A stretch of DNA of 64,000 bases from Ensifer oleiphilus (GTDB lineage: Bacteria > Pseudomonadota > Alphaproteobacteria > Rhizobiales > Rhizobiaceae). Under the pieces are notes generated by a model that saw nothing but the letters and a program-made list of their open reading frames with translations, was not told the DNA's origin and ran no database searches. The position numbers and the translations under genes were made by a program. Positions 7,959 to 16,816 of the stretch are shown here, in pieces (position 1 is the first letter of the stretch; the number at the start of each line of letters is the position of its first letter). The stretch covers positions 124,001 through 188,000 of the forward strand of contig NZ_JABWDU010000003.1 of NCBI RefSeq assembly GCF_013371465.1, in the 5' to 3' direction.

Positions 7959-9365
7959 ATGGGGATATTTCATCTCACTGCATTTCGGCCCGAGACACGC
8001 CCGTCGGACCTGCCGAGCACCTCTGTCGACACGGTATTCTGGGAATCTGAGCATGAAGCAGAATATACGATCGGGTGGGTCCGGATTACGCTGGGTCTTG
8101 CCTTGTTTGCGAGTGGCTTCCTGGTTTCCTCCGAAACGGCCGAGCTCGTTCAAGAGTACAATCTGAACCAACTTCGCGTTACGGCGTTGATTACCGTCGC
8201 CGCCTTTCTGGCCCTCGGCATCCTATCGTTCCTGCTCGTTATCAGCCGTCAGTTCAGGCCCTGGATGGCCTTTGCCCTGGTTACAGGAGATGCAGCGATT
8301 CTTGGGGCCAGCCTCTATTTTGCCCTCAAAGGGATGGGGATGGGCGGAAATTGGGTGGTTGCTATCCCGACCATCTGGGCCGCGCCCCTCCTTCTCGCGG
8401 TCGGCGCGCTTCGATATCGGCCTCTTGTTCAGATATGGGCCACGCTGGCAACAATGGTGGCTGTGGTTGGCGTCGCGGTTGGGCTCGGCTTTAACCTTAC
8501 GGGTGTTGTGAACCAGGACTCTTTCGGCAGTTTGGCGGACAACATCGGCCGCCTCCTTTCACTGCCGCCCTATCTCATGCGGGCCGTCATATTGGTACTG
8601 ATGGGTCTAATAACGGCACTGGCCATGGCACGTTCTCGGCGTCTTCTGATCCGCGTAGCGAGTGAGACAGCCAGGCGCGCAAACCTTGCTCGCTTTCTGC
8701 CAGCCGAAATCGCGCCATTGGTGGGAGAAAATGATGTTGCCACTTGGCGGCAAGGCCGCCGACAGGAGGGCGCCATCCTATTCGTCGATATCCGTGGGTT
8801 CACGGCTTATGCCGAGAATTTAGACCCAGCGAGGCTGTCGATCTTCATTTCCTCCTTCCGGCGACGTGTCATGCGTGCCACTGAAGCATACGGAGGGGTG
8901 ATCGACAAATTCATTGGCGACGGAGCTCTGGTTGTCTTCGGCATTCCAGAACCCCAGCGTGATGATTGCGCACGTGCGATAGCCTGCGCTCATCGCATCC
9001 TCGAGCTCATAGAGCAGTGGAACAGCAAACGTGGTTTCGATCCGCCCATCCGGGTCGGGATCGGCATCCACAGCGGCGAGATGTATTACGGGCTTGTCGG
9101 CGATGACGAACGGCTTGAATTCACCGTCCTTGGCGACACTGTCAATGTCGCCGCAAAGATTGAGCAGGCCACCAAGCGATTCAATATCGCGCTGCTCGTG
9201 TCTGAGACTGTCATCATGCAGGCAGGACAGCATCATCTATGGAGCGAGGTCGGCCGAGAACCACTAGGTGGGCGTGGCGAGCATGTTGCGCTCTATGCCT
9301 TCACGGGCACCGAGCCTGTGGCACAAGGCGCGGCTAATGTATCCAGCTTGGCCGGCCGCCGATGA
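7959..9365 (+). CDS. membrane-anchored class III adenylate/guanylate cyclase
   Basis: A protein of 468 residues. The ATG at 7959 follows a GTGGAG site; an in-frame TTG 12 codons earlier is less likely. Residues 40-225 contain about six hydrophobic helices, so the sensor part is a membrane domain of unknown ligand. Residues 270-450 are the catalytic domain: metal Asp277 (LFVDIRGFTAY), the second metal Asp321 (DKFIGDGALVVFG), and LGDTVNVAAKIEQATK carrying the transition-state Asn. This order matches the many rhizobial CyaA-type proteins. Both metal ligands are present, so it should be active, and cAMP is the likely product. The neighbouring genes do not reveal its signal. Confidence 0.92.
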   Translation: MGIFHLTAFRPETRPSDLPSTSVDTVFWESEHEAEYTIGWVRITLGLALFASGFLVSSETAELVQEYNLNQLRVTALITVAAFLALGILSFLLVISRQFRPWMAFALVTGDAAILGASLYFALKGMGMGGNWVVAIPTIWAAPLLLAVGALRYRPLVQIWATLATMVAVVGVAVGLGFNLTGVVNQDSFGSLADNIGRLLSLPPYLMRAVILVLMGLITALAMARSRRLLIRVASETARRANLARFLPAEIAPLVGENDVATWRQGRRQEGAILFVDIRGFTAYAENLDPARLSIFISSFRRRVMRATEAYGGVIDKFIGDGALVVFGIPEPQRDDCARAIACAHRILELIEQWNSKRGFDPPIRVGIGIHSGEMYYGLVGDDERLEFTVLGDTVNVAAKIEQATKRFNIALLVSETVIMQAGQHHLWSEVGREPLGGRGEHVALYAFTGTEPVAQGAANVSSLAGRR

Positions 9366-9600
9366 GGATTTTCGGTCCGCTGCCTATCATTTTGGATCGT
9401 CGATCGTGGCAATTTCGGATGACGATACCCCCATCCGTGGGTCAGCCGCAAACACCGGGGACGCGCCGAGCACACATAGATTTAGCAGCACCGCAAAAAA
9501 ATCTGGAGTAGGAGTTCACCGACCACTCCCCTCGGCAACTACCACAGAGTCGCATGGTGTCACTGGAGTCGTTTCAAATGGCAACACGTAAACTGCGCTT
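9366..9600. other. convergent intergenic region
   Basis: These 235 bases lie between the convergent cyclase and alkylsulfatase genes. No ORF with coding character and no clear stem-plus-T-run terminator were found. Confidence 0.3.
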
Positions 9601-11706
9601 CTATTCAGCGATCGGTTTCGTCGGTACAGCCTCGTAAGGGTCTGCATGCGCGATCACCGTCGTCCGTGCCTTGGTTCCCGGCATGATCTCAAATCGCGGA
9701 TCGAAGTCGACCATTGTTGAAGCGAGCTTGGCGAGAACACTGATATCACCATCGGCCTTGGCGGCACCGCTGGCCAGATGAGCCTCGAGCGTCTTCACAC
9801 CCATCATAGTCTGCTCAAGGTCGGAGCGATTAATCGTGAGGGTGAGGTCAGGCTTCGGTGATTGAAAGCCAGCGATGTTGGTGAGTGTAGCATTCTCCAT
9901 TTCGATTATAAACTTCTCGCCGTTGTCTGGAATGATCAGATTGACAGTAAACCGCATGCCCTCCGCCAAGCGGCTATCCATACGGATGCCGAGAAAGTTG
10001 AGAAAGAGTTCAGTCGACATTGCACGAATGACATCCGGGCTGCTCGAATTTGCCGTTTCGCCCTGCGGTATGCCAGTTCTAAGCTCGTATGCGGCTGCCA
10101 GGAAACTGTTGCGCAATCCCGGGTTTTCCTGCTGATAGCCGAGTTGTTCGAAGACATCAGCGAGCAGATCCTTAGCGTCGCCGTTGCTGGGCTCTGCTAG
10201 CACAAGCTTATTTAGAATTTCGCTCGCCAAATGGTATTTACCTTCGTCGTGTAGTGCTCGCCCCCTCTCCAAGATTTTCCCTGGGCCACCCATCATTTCG
10301 ACATAGAGCGGCGCCGAATCCGCAGGCGAAAGGGGGATGAGTGTCGCCGGATTGCAGTCCCAGAAACCCAGATAGCGCTGGATCACGCCGCGGGCATTAT
10401 GCTCAGGAGAGCCATGATAGCCGCGGCAATACCACTTTTCCTGCAGACCCTTTGGCAGCCTGTAGACATTATGGACTTCGTTGATCGTGACACCTTGGTT
10501 TGCAAGGTGAAGGACCTGATTGTTCATGTTCGCATAGAGGTCGCGCTGCGCACGGAGTACATCTTGGACCCTTTCATTGCCCCATCTCGGCCAATGATGC
10601 GACGCAAACATGACCTCGGCCTCCTGACCATAGAGTTGAAGCGCCTGGGCGATATACTTCGACCAATTGAGCGGATCGCGCACGGGTGCGCCGCGCAGCG
10701 TATAAATATTATGCAGGGAAGCGATAATATTCTCTGCCATCCACAGCGCTTTCATGTCCGGGATGTATGTGTTCATCTCGCGTGGCGCCTCGGTATTGGG
10801 CGTATTCTGAAAGATCATGCGGATGCCGTCGACCTCGAATTCCTCAATGGGGTCAGAGACAAAACGGTTTGGAGCGATCAGTCCGGTCGCGCCTGCCGAA
10901 ACCCCTTGTCCTAGTCCCTGGCCGACATAGCCATGAGGTGCGGCAGGCAAGAGCAGACCGTATTGATAGAAGAGACGGCGGTTCATCGCGTTGCCGGCAT
11001 ACACGTTCTCAGAAATAGTCAAATCCATGAACTCTGCCGGTGCGATCATCGCAACCTTACCGGAGCGAACATCGTCTTCATCGACGATCGACCGCACCCC
11101 ACCCCAATGGTCCCCGTGCGTGTGGGAATAGATCACGGCGGTGACCGGCAGGCCCAGGCCGACGTGTTTTTGAAAGAGGGTCCATGCGGCCCTGACAGGT
11201 TCACCGCTCACCAGCGGGTCAAAGACGATCCAGCCGGTCTTGCCGCGAACAAACGTAATGTTCGAAAGGTCGAAACCCCGCACCTGGTAGATGCCGGGAA
11301 TTACTTCATAAAGGCCGTAGTTGTTATTGAGGCGCGAAAGACGGTGTAGCGATGGATGAATACTGTCAAACTCCTCCTGCTGATCAAGAAACTGGAAACG
11401 TTCCATGTCCCATGCGACATGTCCGGCGTCGGCCATGATCTTCATGTCAGTCATTGGCGCAATTAGGCCCTTCTTCTGCTCTTCGAAGTCCCTTACGTCG
11501 GTGAATGGCAATGTTGCCTTGGCATCCTGGAGCATCGCTTTTGTAAAGCTGGATGGGGCCTTGCCCTTGGGATGGAAGTGGCTTGGTAACGGCTGAGCCG
11601 AGGTGGATGCTCGCGCAGGACTGTTTTCCAGCAAGAAGTTGCCTCCGACGGCAAACGCGGCGCCTGCAGCAGGAATCGCGCCGATAAACTGACGTCTCGT
11701 AGCCAT
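9601..11706 (-). CDS. Tat-exported MBL-fold alkyl sulfatase (SdsA1/YjcS family)
   Basis: A 701-residue protein starting MATRRQFIGA behind a GTGAGGAG site; the frame extends 24 codons upstream without a better start. Residues 4-33 look like a twin-arginine signal (TRRQF followed by a hydrophobic stretch). The zinc-binding motif is His195-x-His197-x-Asp199-His200 (SHTHGDHWGG), with further ligands in WMAENIIASLHN and MFASHHWPRWG. The C-terminal region (about 580-690) is the SCP2-like alkylsulfatase domain. SdsA1 relatives hydrolyse primary alkyl sulfates such as SDS to alcohol and sulfate in the periplasm. It stands alone, with no transporter or LysR-type regulator beside it. Enzymes of this group act on various sulfate esters, so the exact substrate is open. 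Confidence 0.9.
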   Translation of the reverse strand: MATRRQFIGAIPAAGAAFAVGGNFLLENSPARASTSAQPLPSHFHPKGKAPSSFTKAMLQDAKATLPFTDVRDFEEQKKGLIAPMTDMKIMADAGHVAWDMERFQFLDQQEEFDSIHPSLHRLSRLNNNYGLYEVIPGIYQVRGFDLSNITFVRGKTGWIVFDPLVSGEPVRAAWTLFQKHVGLGLPVTAVIYSHTHGDHWGGVRSIVDEDDVRSGKVAMIAPAEFMDLTISENVYAGNAMNRRLFYQYGLLLPAAPHGYVGQGLGQGVSAGATGLIAPNRFVSDPIEEFEVDGIRMIFQNTPNTEAPREMNTYIPDMKALWMAENIIASLHNIYTLRGAPVRDPLNWSKYIAQALQLYGQEAEVMFASHHWPRWGNERVQDVLRAQRDLYANMNNQVLHLANQGVTINEVHNVYRLPKGLQEKWYCRGYHGSPEHNARGVIQRYLGFWDCNPATLIPLSPADSAPLYVEMMGGPGKILERGRALHDEGKYHLASEILNKLVLAEPSNGDAKDLLADVFEQLGYQQENPGLRNSFLAAAYELRTGIPQGETANSSSPDVIRAMSTELFLNFLGIRMDSRLAEGMRFTVNLIIPDNGEKFIIEMENATLTNIAGFQSPKPDLTLTINRSDLEQTMMGVKTLEAHLASGAAKADGDISVLAKLASTMVDFDPRFEIMPGTKARTTVIAHADPYEAVPTKPIAE

Positions 11707-12327
11707 TTTTTGCTCCTCACCTGATTGGAAAACCCGACAGTAAGCCCATACGGCGAGAGCCACATTGACCGTGGTCAAAGCTTGTCTGTGCTATTGTCAT
11801 TGGGAGATTGCTGCCTAGTTGCTTCGGAGGCTCGAAGAGCGGAATTGGGATTCGATTCCCGACTCCCATTTTGTACTGACTGCTCACGCTGTGATTTTGC
11901 CGATGTCGGTCCGGCTTTTCCAGATCGAGGTGGAACCGGCCGTGGAGACAGACATGAGCATCGCTCAGCGGCGGGACGTCACGAAAATCGTCTGGAGTCG
12001 ACGATCCCATGCTGGTTCAGTCACCGCCGCTTGCAGCATATGCGTATTTGCATAAGCGAGAAGCTGCCACACCCTTACCGACTTGCTTCAGCGTGCTGTC
12101 GATGCCGGAAGCGACGACTCGCCACACTTAGCCATGAGGATGGTGTGGCATATGAGCGGTGCGAAATGCGTGCCAGGCGTGATCGGCTTTGAAAATTCGC
12201 CACCATGCTAGTGGTGGCACTCGTAACAGCAGGAATTTCGACGGCGATCGTGTTTGCCGCGATTGGATATTGACAGCAATCTCACTTGCGGACCAGTGAG
12301 CATTCACGCTCATCTCATCGAACATAC
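11707..12327. other. 620-base gap without a supported gene
   Basis: Several overlapping frames exist on both strands, but none has good codon usage, a ribosome site or recognisable sequence. The region should include the promoter of the alkylsulfatase gene on the minus strand. A perfect inverted repeat GCCACCA-N6-TGGTGGC at 12199-12218 is the only structure I see; it may be a terminator stem, although no T-run follows. Confidence 0.3.
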
Positions 12328-13137
12328 CTAGTCGAACATGCAGGGCCAGCTTGCCGGCACAGAAAGTCCAGCCGGTAGTTTCGTGGCGGCATCCCCGCAG
12401 GCTGTATCGATCTGAGCTTGCCGCAAGCCGGTCGCAGTCGAGAGGTCGACCCCCTCTATTCTCGTCAGGAATAAAATAGAACGATCGAATGCAATAAACC
12501 CTGCGAAAGATGCGCCAGTGAAGTCGGCTCGCGACAAGTTTGCAAGCGAAAAACGAACGTCTTCCAGCCTCGCACCACCGAACGTGGCACGGCCGAGCTC
12601 CGACTTCTCGAAATTGACCCTAGCGAGATCCGCCCGACTGAAGTCGGTCCGCTGTAACTCGGCACTTTCAAAAGAAACGTCTTTGGCGGAGAAGCGGACA
12701 AAGCTGGCCCGGTGAGCTTCGGCTCGAGCAAAAGTTGCCTTCCTAGCACTGGCCCCGGCCAGCGAGGCGCGCACTAGCTTTGTCTTTTCGAGATTGGCGA
12801 AGCTTAGGTTTGCGTCGCGGAGATCGGTCATGGTGAAATTCGCGTTAAATAGGTTGGCGCTTTCCAAGTTCGCGCCAGCAAGCATGAGGCGGCTCTTGTT
12901 GCATTCGCTCCAGTTCACGCCTGGCTTCGGCCAGCTTTTGCAGTGTGCTGCCTGCGCGGAACTCACAAAGATCAAGATTGTTAGATAAGACAGCAAGATG
13001 GCGGCGACCGACGCTAAGGTTCCCCGCTTTTCGCCGACACTGGAGGCTTTGTGAAACAAGCGAAAAGCCGTGGCGTTCAGCCTAAAGTCTTTGAAAACAT
13101 CGGTATCGGTTCTCATCGGGGATCTATCCGAACGCAT
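12328..13137 (-). CDS. exported pentapeptide-repeat protein
   Basis: A protein of 269 residues. Residues 41-63 form a hydrophobic export signal after an unusually long, basic N-region of 40 residues, so the real start may be the internal Met8 or later; no start has a good ribosome site. From about residue 78 to 230 the chain is a run of A(N/D)LxxA/F pentapeptides (GANLESANLFNANF and so on), which fold as a square right-handed beta-helix. The C-terminus after the helix is a short Cys-containing tail. Such proteins are usually of unknown function; gyrase-protecting Qnr proteins are cytosolic and larger in repeat number. It has no operon partners. Confidence 0.85.
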   Translation of the reverse strand: MRSDRSPMRTDTDVFKDFRLNATAFRLFHKASSVGEKRGTLASVAAILLSYLTILIFVSSAQAAHCKSWPKPGVNWSECNKSRLMLAGANLESANLFNANFTMTDLRDANLSFANLEKTKLVRASLAGASARKATFARAEAHRASFVRFSAKDVSFESAELQRTDFSRADLARVNFEKSELGRATFGGARLEDVRFSLANLSRADFTGASFAGFIAFDRSILFLTRIEGVDLSTATGLRQAQIDTACGDAATKLPAGLSVPASWPCMFD

Positions 13138-13313
13138 TTAGCCAATGTGCGCATGCCGATCGACCTGGCACGAACCTGAAATCGATTTGATGGTGCGCGA
13201 CTTTCTAAGAATATCTGATTGCGGTCGCTCCGACATTGACGGGGATCAACGCAAGCCATCGGGCGAGGCAACCCGTCATTGGAGGCGCCTTTGGCGATGA
13301 GCTTGCGCCGACA

Positions 13314-13442
13314 TCAGGCTGAAGCGAATGAAGCATCCAGAAAATGCATCAACCGTACTTTCAACTGAATATCCTTGTTCCCCTCGCCTTTTTGGATGCG
13401 CCTTGGACTTTGGCGCTGAAGTGTTGCCAGTTTGTCAACCAT
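13314..13442 (-). CDS. possible 42-residue ORF coupled to the pRiA4b-type gene
   Basis: This short frame starts at an ATG that overlaps the last codons of the upstream pRiA4b ORF-3 homologue (8-base overlap), so it could be translated by reinitiation. It encodes a basic peptide (MVDKLATLQRQSPRR and onward, ending HFLDASFASA) with no domain I recognise. Codon usage is only moderate. It may be a small partner of the upstream gene or simply chance. Confidence 0.2.
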   Translation of the reverse strand: MVDKLATLQRQSPRRIQKGEGNKDIQLKVRLMHFLDASFASA

Positions 13443-14085
13443 GATCGCTTTCTCGACGGAAGCGATAGTCCCCTTTCGATGCGCGCAAGGCTTTGGCGAT
13501 AGATTTGTTGATGACGTCAACGTTGCAGATCTCGGGATGGAACTTACGGCCGACCCATCGACGCAACGCCTTATGCTCTTCGTGGTCGGGATCAATCCAT
13601 CCCTCAAGGAAGTCGGCATAACCTGAAGGCCCGCCAACATCTTCGGGAGGGCCGGAGCGTTCGGCCGCGATACAGCGGGGATATACTGCATTCTGCTCGC
13701 GCACGACGCGCGCCAAACGCAGCAAATGAAGCCAACCATCGCCAAAGTCGTATTCGTAGAGGATCGTGAGAGGGTCTTCCTCGGGGTCGTAGGGAAAGTG
13801 AAAGTCGATCATCCTGACCTCGGTCGCCTCGAAGGTGCGGCTGTCGGACAGACCGTCCTCATCGAACTCCGGGGCTCCGTAGATGAGACCACCAATATTA
13901 AACTGATGCAGATGGCTATCGGTCCAGCCAAAGGCGGCCTGCAGGACCTCGTGAAGTTGGGCAAGATTGAGGGAGATTGGCAGTTCGAGAGTGCGTCTGA
14001 TCTTGGGCTCGATACCGAGGATATGAACCTCGGCGCGCACAATAAAGCTTTCTGGATCTAGGTGGTGAAGCATGCCGCAGATCAT
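13435..14085 (-). CDS. plasmid pRiA4b ORF-3 family protein
   Basis: A protein of 216 residues if started at the MICGML methionine; the frame continues 50 codons further upstream with non-homologous sequence. The body matches the pRiA4b ORF-3 / IS1096 passenger (TnpR-like) family: LGIEPKIRRTLELPISLNLAQLHEVLQAAFGW, DSHLHQF, then YEYDFGDGWLHLL and the CIAAERSGPPEDVGGPSGYADF block with its conserved Cys/Pro/Asp residues. The molecular function of the family is unknown. It is carried frequently on rhizobial plasmids and by transposons, which agrees with the accessory character of this part of the window. Neighbouring genes are unrelated. Confidence 0.88.
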   Translation of the reverse strand: MICGMLHHLDPESFIVRAEVHILGIEPKIRRTLELPISLNLAQLHEVLQAAFGWTDSHLHQFNIGGLIYGAPEFDEDGLSDSRTFEATEVRMIDFHFPYDPEEDPLTILYEYDFGDGWLHLLRLARVVREQNAVYPRCIAAERSGPPEDVGGPSGYADFLEGWIDPDHEEHKALRRWVGRKFHPEICNVDVINKSIAKALRASKGDYRFRRESDHG

Positions 14086-14462
14086 GCCGCGCTTGGTTGT
14101 CTCGGGCAATGGATCAGGCAACAGATTTGGGCGAAATCCCTCACACTCCCGAGTACAGCTAGCAGTTAACGCCGTGCTGCGCTGACCGATGAACCCGCGC
14201 AGCGTCGTGCTGATCGACGAGTTGATCCAGCGCAACGTTGGCGGGCGTCAGGGCCTGTAAAGTCACAAGCATTAGGGCTGGAGGGGCTGATGGAGAAAGG
14301 CGTTCAGGCACACCGGGACTGCAGCGCCGTAAGTTCGCTCAAGCCACAAGTGCAAAGGCTTGTTCCTGGAGTCATTCAGCCTGACGAAATCAGTCGCCGC
14401 TCCGCTCATCCAAGTCTGACCATAGGGATAGTCGGCGCATACTTGAAGAGTGTGTGCTTGAA

Positions 14463-16193
14463 ATGAGAATCTCGCGCCTTGCGGAATTGGATGATAATTC
14501 CATCATTTCGGCCGATATCGTTATCGTCGGGGCTGGCCCTGCTGGTCTGACAATCGCTGAACAGTGTTCGGGACCGGACAGAAAGGTGCTGGTCGTAGAG
14601 AGCGGGGAAGAACTCGAGACCTCCGAGCATTCCGCGCTCAATGAAGTTGAAAACATCGGCGAGCTTCAAACCGAGGCGCAGATCCACAAGAGAACAAAAT
14701 TTCATGGCTCGCAGGCCAGGTTCTGGTCACCTGATGTGCAGCGTTATGGCGTTCGGTGCAGGGCGTTTGGGGGATCAACGCACGCATGGGCCGGAAAATC
14801 AGCTCCGTTTGATGAACTCGACTTCAAGGCGAGAAGCTGGGTGCCACATTCCGGGTGGCCAATGGATTACCAGCACATCATTCCCTATCTCCTGCGGGCG
14901 ATGGATGTCTTGAACCTCAGCCCGAAGCAACCGCCGGGACGCTTCGACAAGGAAGGTCTGCATTCATTCTATTGGCAATTTGCTCGTTCGCGCATCGATC
15001 GCCTTGACATCATGCGGTTCGGCCAAGAGTTCCTGGCTCGCCGCCCTGCCAATTTGCATGTTCTTCTTGACGCGACGGTGAGATGCGTGGGCCTGAACCG
15101 CGAAGGATCGAAGTTTTCGCACATAGACGTTGTGAGCTTGGGTGGCAAATGCGCTCGCATCAACGCCACATTCTGTGTGCTGGCCTGCGGCGGAATTGAG
15201 AATGCCCGGTTGTTGCTAGCGTCCAATGATGTCTGCTCAAAAGGCATAGGCAATCACTTCGATGTCGTCGGGCGATACCTGATGGATCACATTGCAGCAC
15301 GTGTTGGGAGATTCCAGACTGATCAAATTGCGGAGCTAACAAAGCACTTCGGCTTCTATGGGCTCCACCATGAAAAGCGTGCGCACATGTTCGCGCACGG
15401 CCTGGCTCCTACTCCGGAGGTGCAAGAGCGCGACCAAGTCCTGAATGCTGCTGTCTTCTTCTCAACTGAACGTGCCCCCGACGATCCATGGGTTGCCTTG
15501 AAGAAGCTTTTGAACTCGCGCAGCTCCGATCTCGGACGAGATTTGCTCTCCGTTGTTTCCGGGTCCGGTTTCATTGCCAGAGGGATCGGCATGAAAATCC
15601 TATCGGACACCCGAACACCCAAGATCATCAAGGATTTCTTCGTGAACGGTGCAATCCTGCTTTCACCCAATCTCGTTGCCGAAGAGTTTCAGTCTCGTGG
15701 GCTGCCACACAAGTTGTCCGGCTTGAGAATCGAAGCGATCTGCGAACAGGCGCCGGATCCCTCAAGCAGGATAACCCTCAGTGATAGAAAGGACCGATTC
15801 GGCGTGCCGCTGGCCAAGATCGACTGGCGCATTGGCGATCTCGAACGCAAGACATTGCTCAGAATTGCCGAATTATCGCATCAGGCTCTTGCTGGGGCCG
15901 AGCTGCCCACCCCTATTCTGGAATCCTGGACAAGAGACCGGCCACAAGATCTCGTCATTATTGACATGGCGCACACGCTTGGCACGACGCGTATGGCGAC
16001 CGATCGGACGAAGGGTGTCGTCGACCCCGACTGCAGAGTTCACGGCGTGGACAATTTGTATGTTGCCGGGGGCTCGGTGTTCCCAACCAGTGGTCACGCC
16101 AATCCCACATTGATGATCCTTGCACTCGCAATGCGACTGGCTGATCATCTGAATTTGAAGGTGGTGCGAAACAGCGCGTATCAAACGTCGTAA
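14463..16193 (+). CDS. GMC-family FAD-dependent oxidoreductase
   Basis: A protein of 576 residues. The ATG at 14463 is preferred over a GTG three codons earlier because of spacing from GAAGAG. The Rossmann FAD motif VIVGAGPAGLTIAEQ is at about residues 21-35, followed by CRAFGGSTHAWAG (FAD-contacting loop) and LACGGIENARLLL. The C-terminal GMC domain has the active-site segments DMAHTLGTTRM and TSGHANPTLMILALA, each with a conserved His. There is no signal peptide or haem domain. Relatives include cholesterol, glucose and fructose dehydrogenases, and those with this spacing are often linked to polyol or saccharide oxidation. It has no operon partners, so the substrate cannot be inferred. Confidence 0.88.
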   Translation: MRISRLAELDDNSIISADIVIVGAGPAGLTIAEQCSGPDRKVLVVESGEELETSEHSALNEVENIGELQTEAQIHKRTKFHGSQARFWSPDVQRYGVRCRAFGGSTHAWAGKSAPFDELDFKARSWVPHSGWPMDYQHIIPYLLRAMDVLNLSPKQPPGRFDKEGLHSFYWQFARSRIDRLDIMRFGQEFLARRPANLHVLLDATVRCVGLNREGSKFSHIDVVSLGGKCARINATFCVLACGGIENARLLLASNDVCSKGIGNHFDVVGRYLMDHIAARVGRFQTDQIAELTKHFGFYGLHHEKRAHMFAHGLAPTPEVQERDQVLNAAVFFSTERAPDDPWVALKKLLNSRSSDLGRDLLSVVSGSGFIARGIGMKILSDTRTPKIIKDFFVNGAILLSPNLVAEEFQSRGLPHKLSGLRIEAICEQAPDPSSRITLSDRKDRFGVPLAKIDWRIGDLERKTLLRIAELSHQALAGAELPTPILESWTRDRPQDLVIIDMAHTLGTTRMATDRTKGVVDPDCRVHGVDNLYVAGGSVFPTSGHANPTLMILALAMRLADHLNLKVVRNSAYQTS

Positions 16194-16816
16194 CGTTCTC
16201 GCGCCCCGCGACCTGGGAGGCACGGGTATAGTCCAGCCAAGGCAAAGGATATCTCGGGTGAATAATTTCGAGACGCGCGTCTCATCGCTTACCGCTCCGT
16301 GTGACGACGCCGCCTCGCGCAAGGCAGATTACCGCGCATGAAGACTGGCCGCATTCAGGGGTGGTTTTGATCATGAACAAAGTGACCGCCGCGCTTCATG
16401 AGAGCAGGCGGAGATCACGCGGCACTGGCACTCGCTCCATAAACGCACTAAACGGTGCAGGCTCTGATCGGATCTGCAAGTCGAAATTCGCTCGGTCACG
16501 CAAGTTACGCTTCGCCCGAATGAAGATATGCTTGCCGCGCAAAGCTGCCACGACACAACTGCTCTGGAAATTGAACCCGCGATCAACTATATGTCCGCCA
16601 TCCAAAACTATCGGAGATTTATCATGTTGTCGCAGCGCAAGCTTGCGAGCCAGTTCCAGCCGCGTTTCGTTCTTCAGCTTTGGAACGCGATGCTTCGGGT
16701 CCAGACCCGCGAAACAGCTTCCCTCTTCGGCCAGCGCAGCCGCTAAAGCGCTTACTCCAGTCCTTGTCCGGCCTGCCCTATCTGTGGCGCTGGATGAGTA
16801 CTGACCGGCTCCTTGC
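16194..16816. other. 620-base gap with antisense ORFs of doubtful status
   Basis: Two long frames lie opposite each other here: a plus frame of 167 codons (16301-16804) and a minus frame of 173 codons (16396-16917) that begins inside the sensor-kinase gene. The minus frame has slightly more protein-like composition (ARKLALRQHDKSPIVLDGG), but I recognise no family in either and neither has a good ribosome site. I treat the region as the boundary between the accessory patchwork and the core-like DNA to the right. A decayed gene is possible. Confidence 0.3.
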
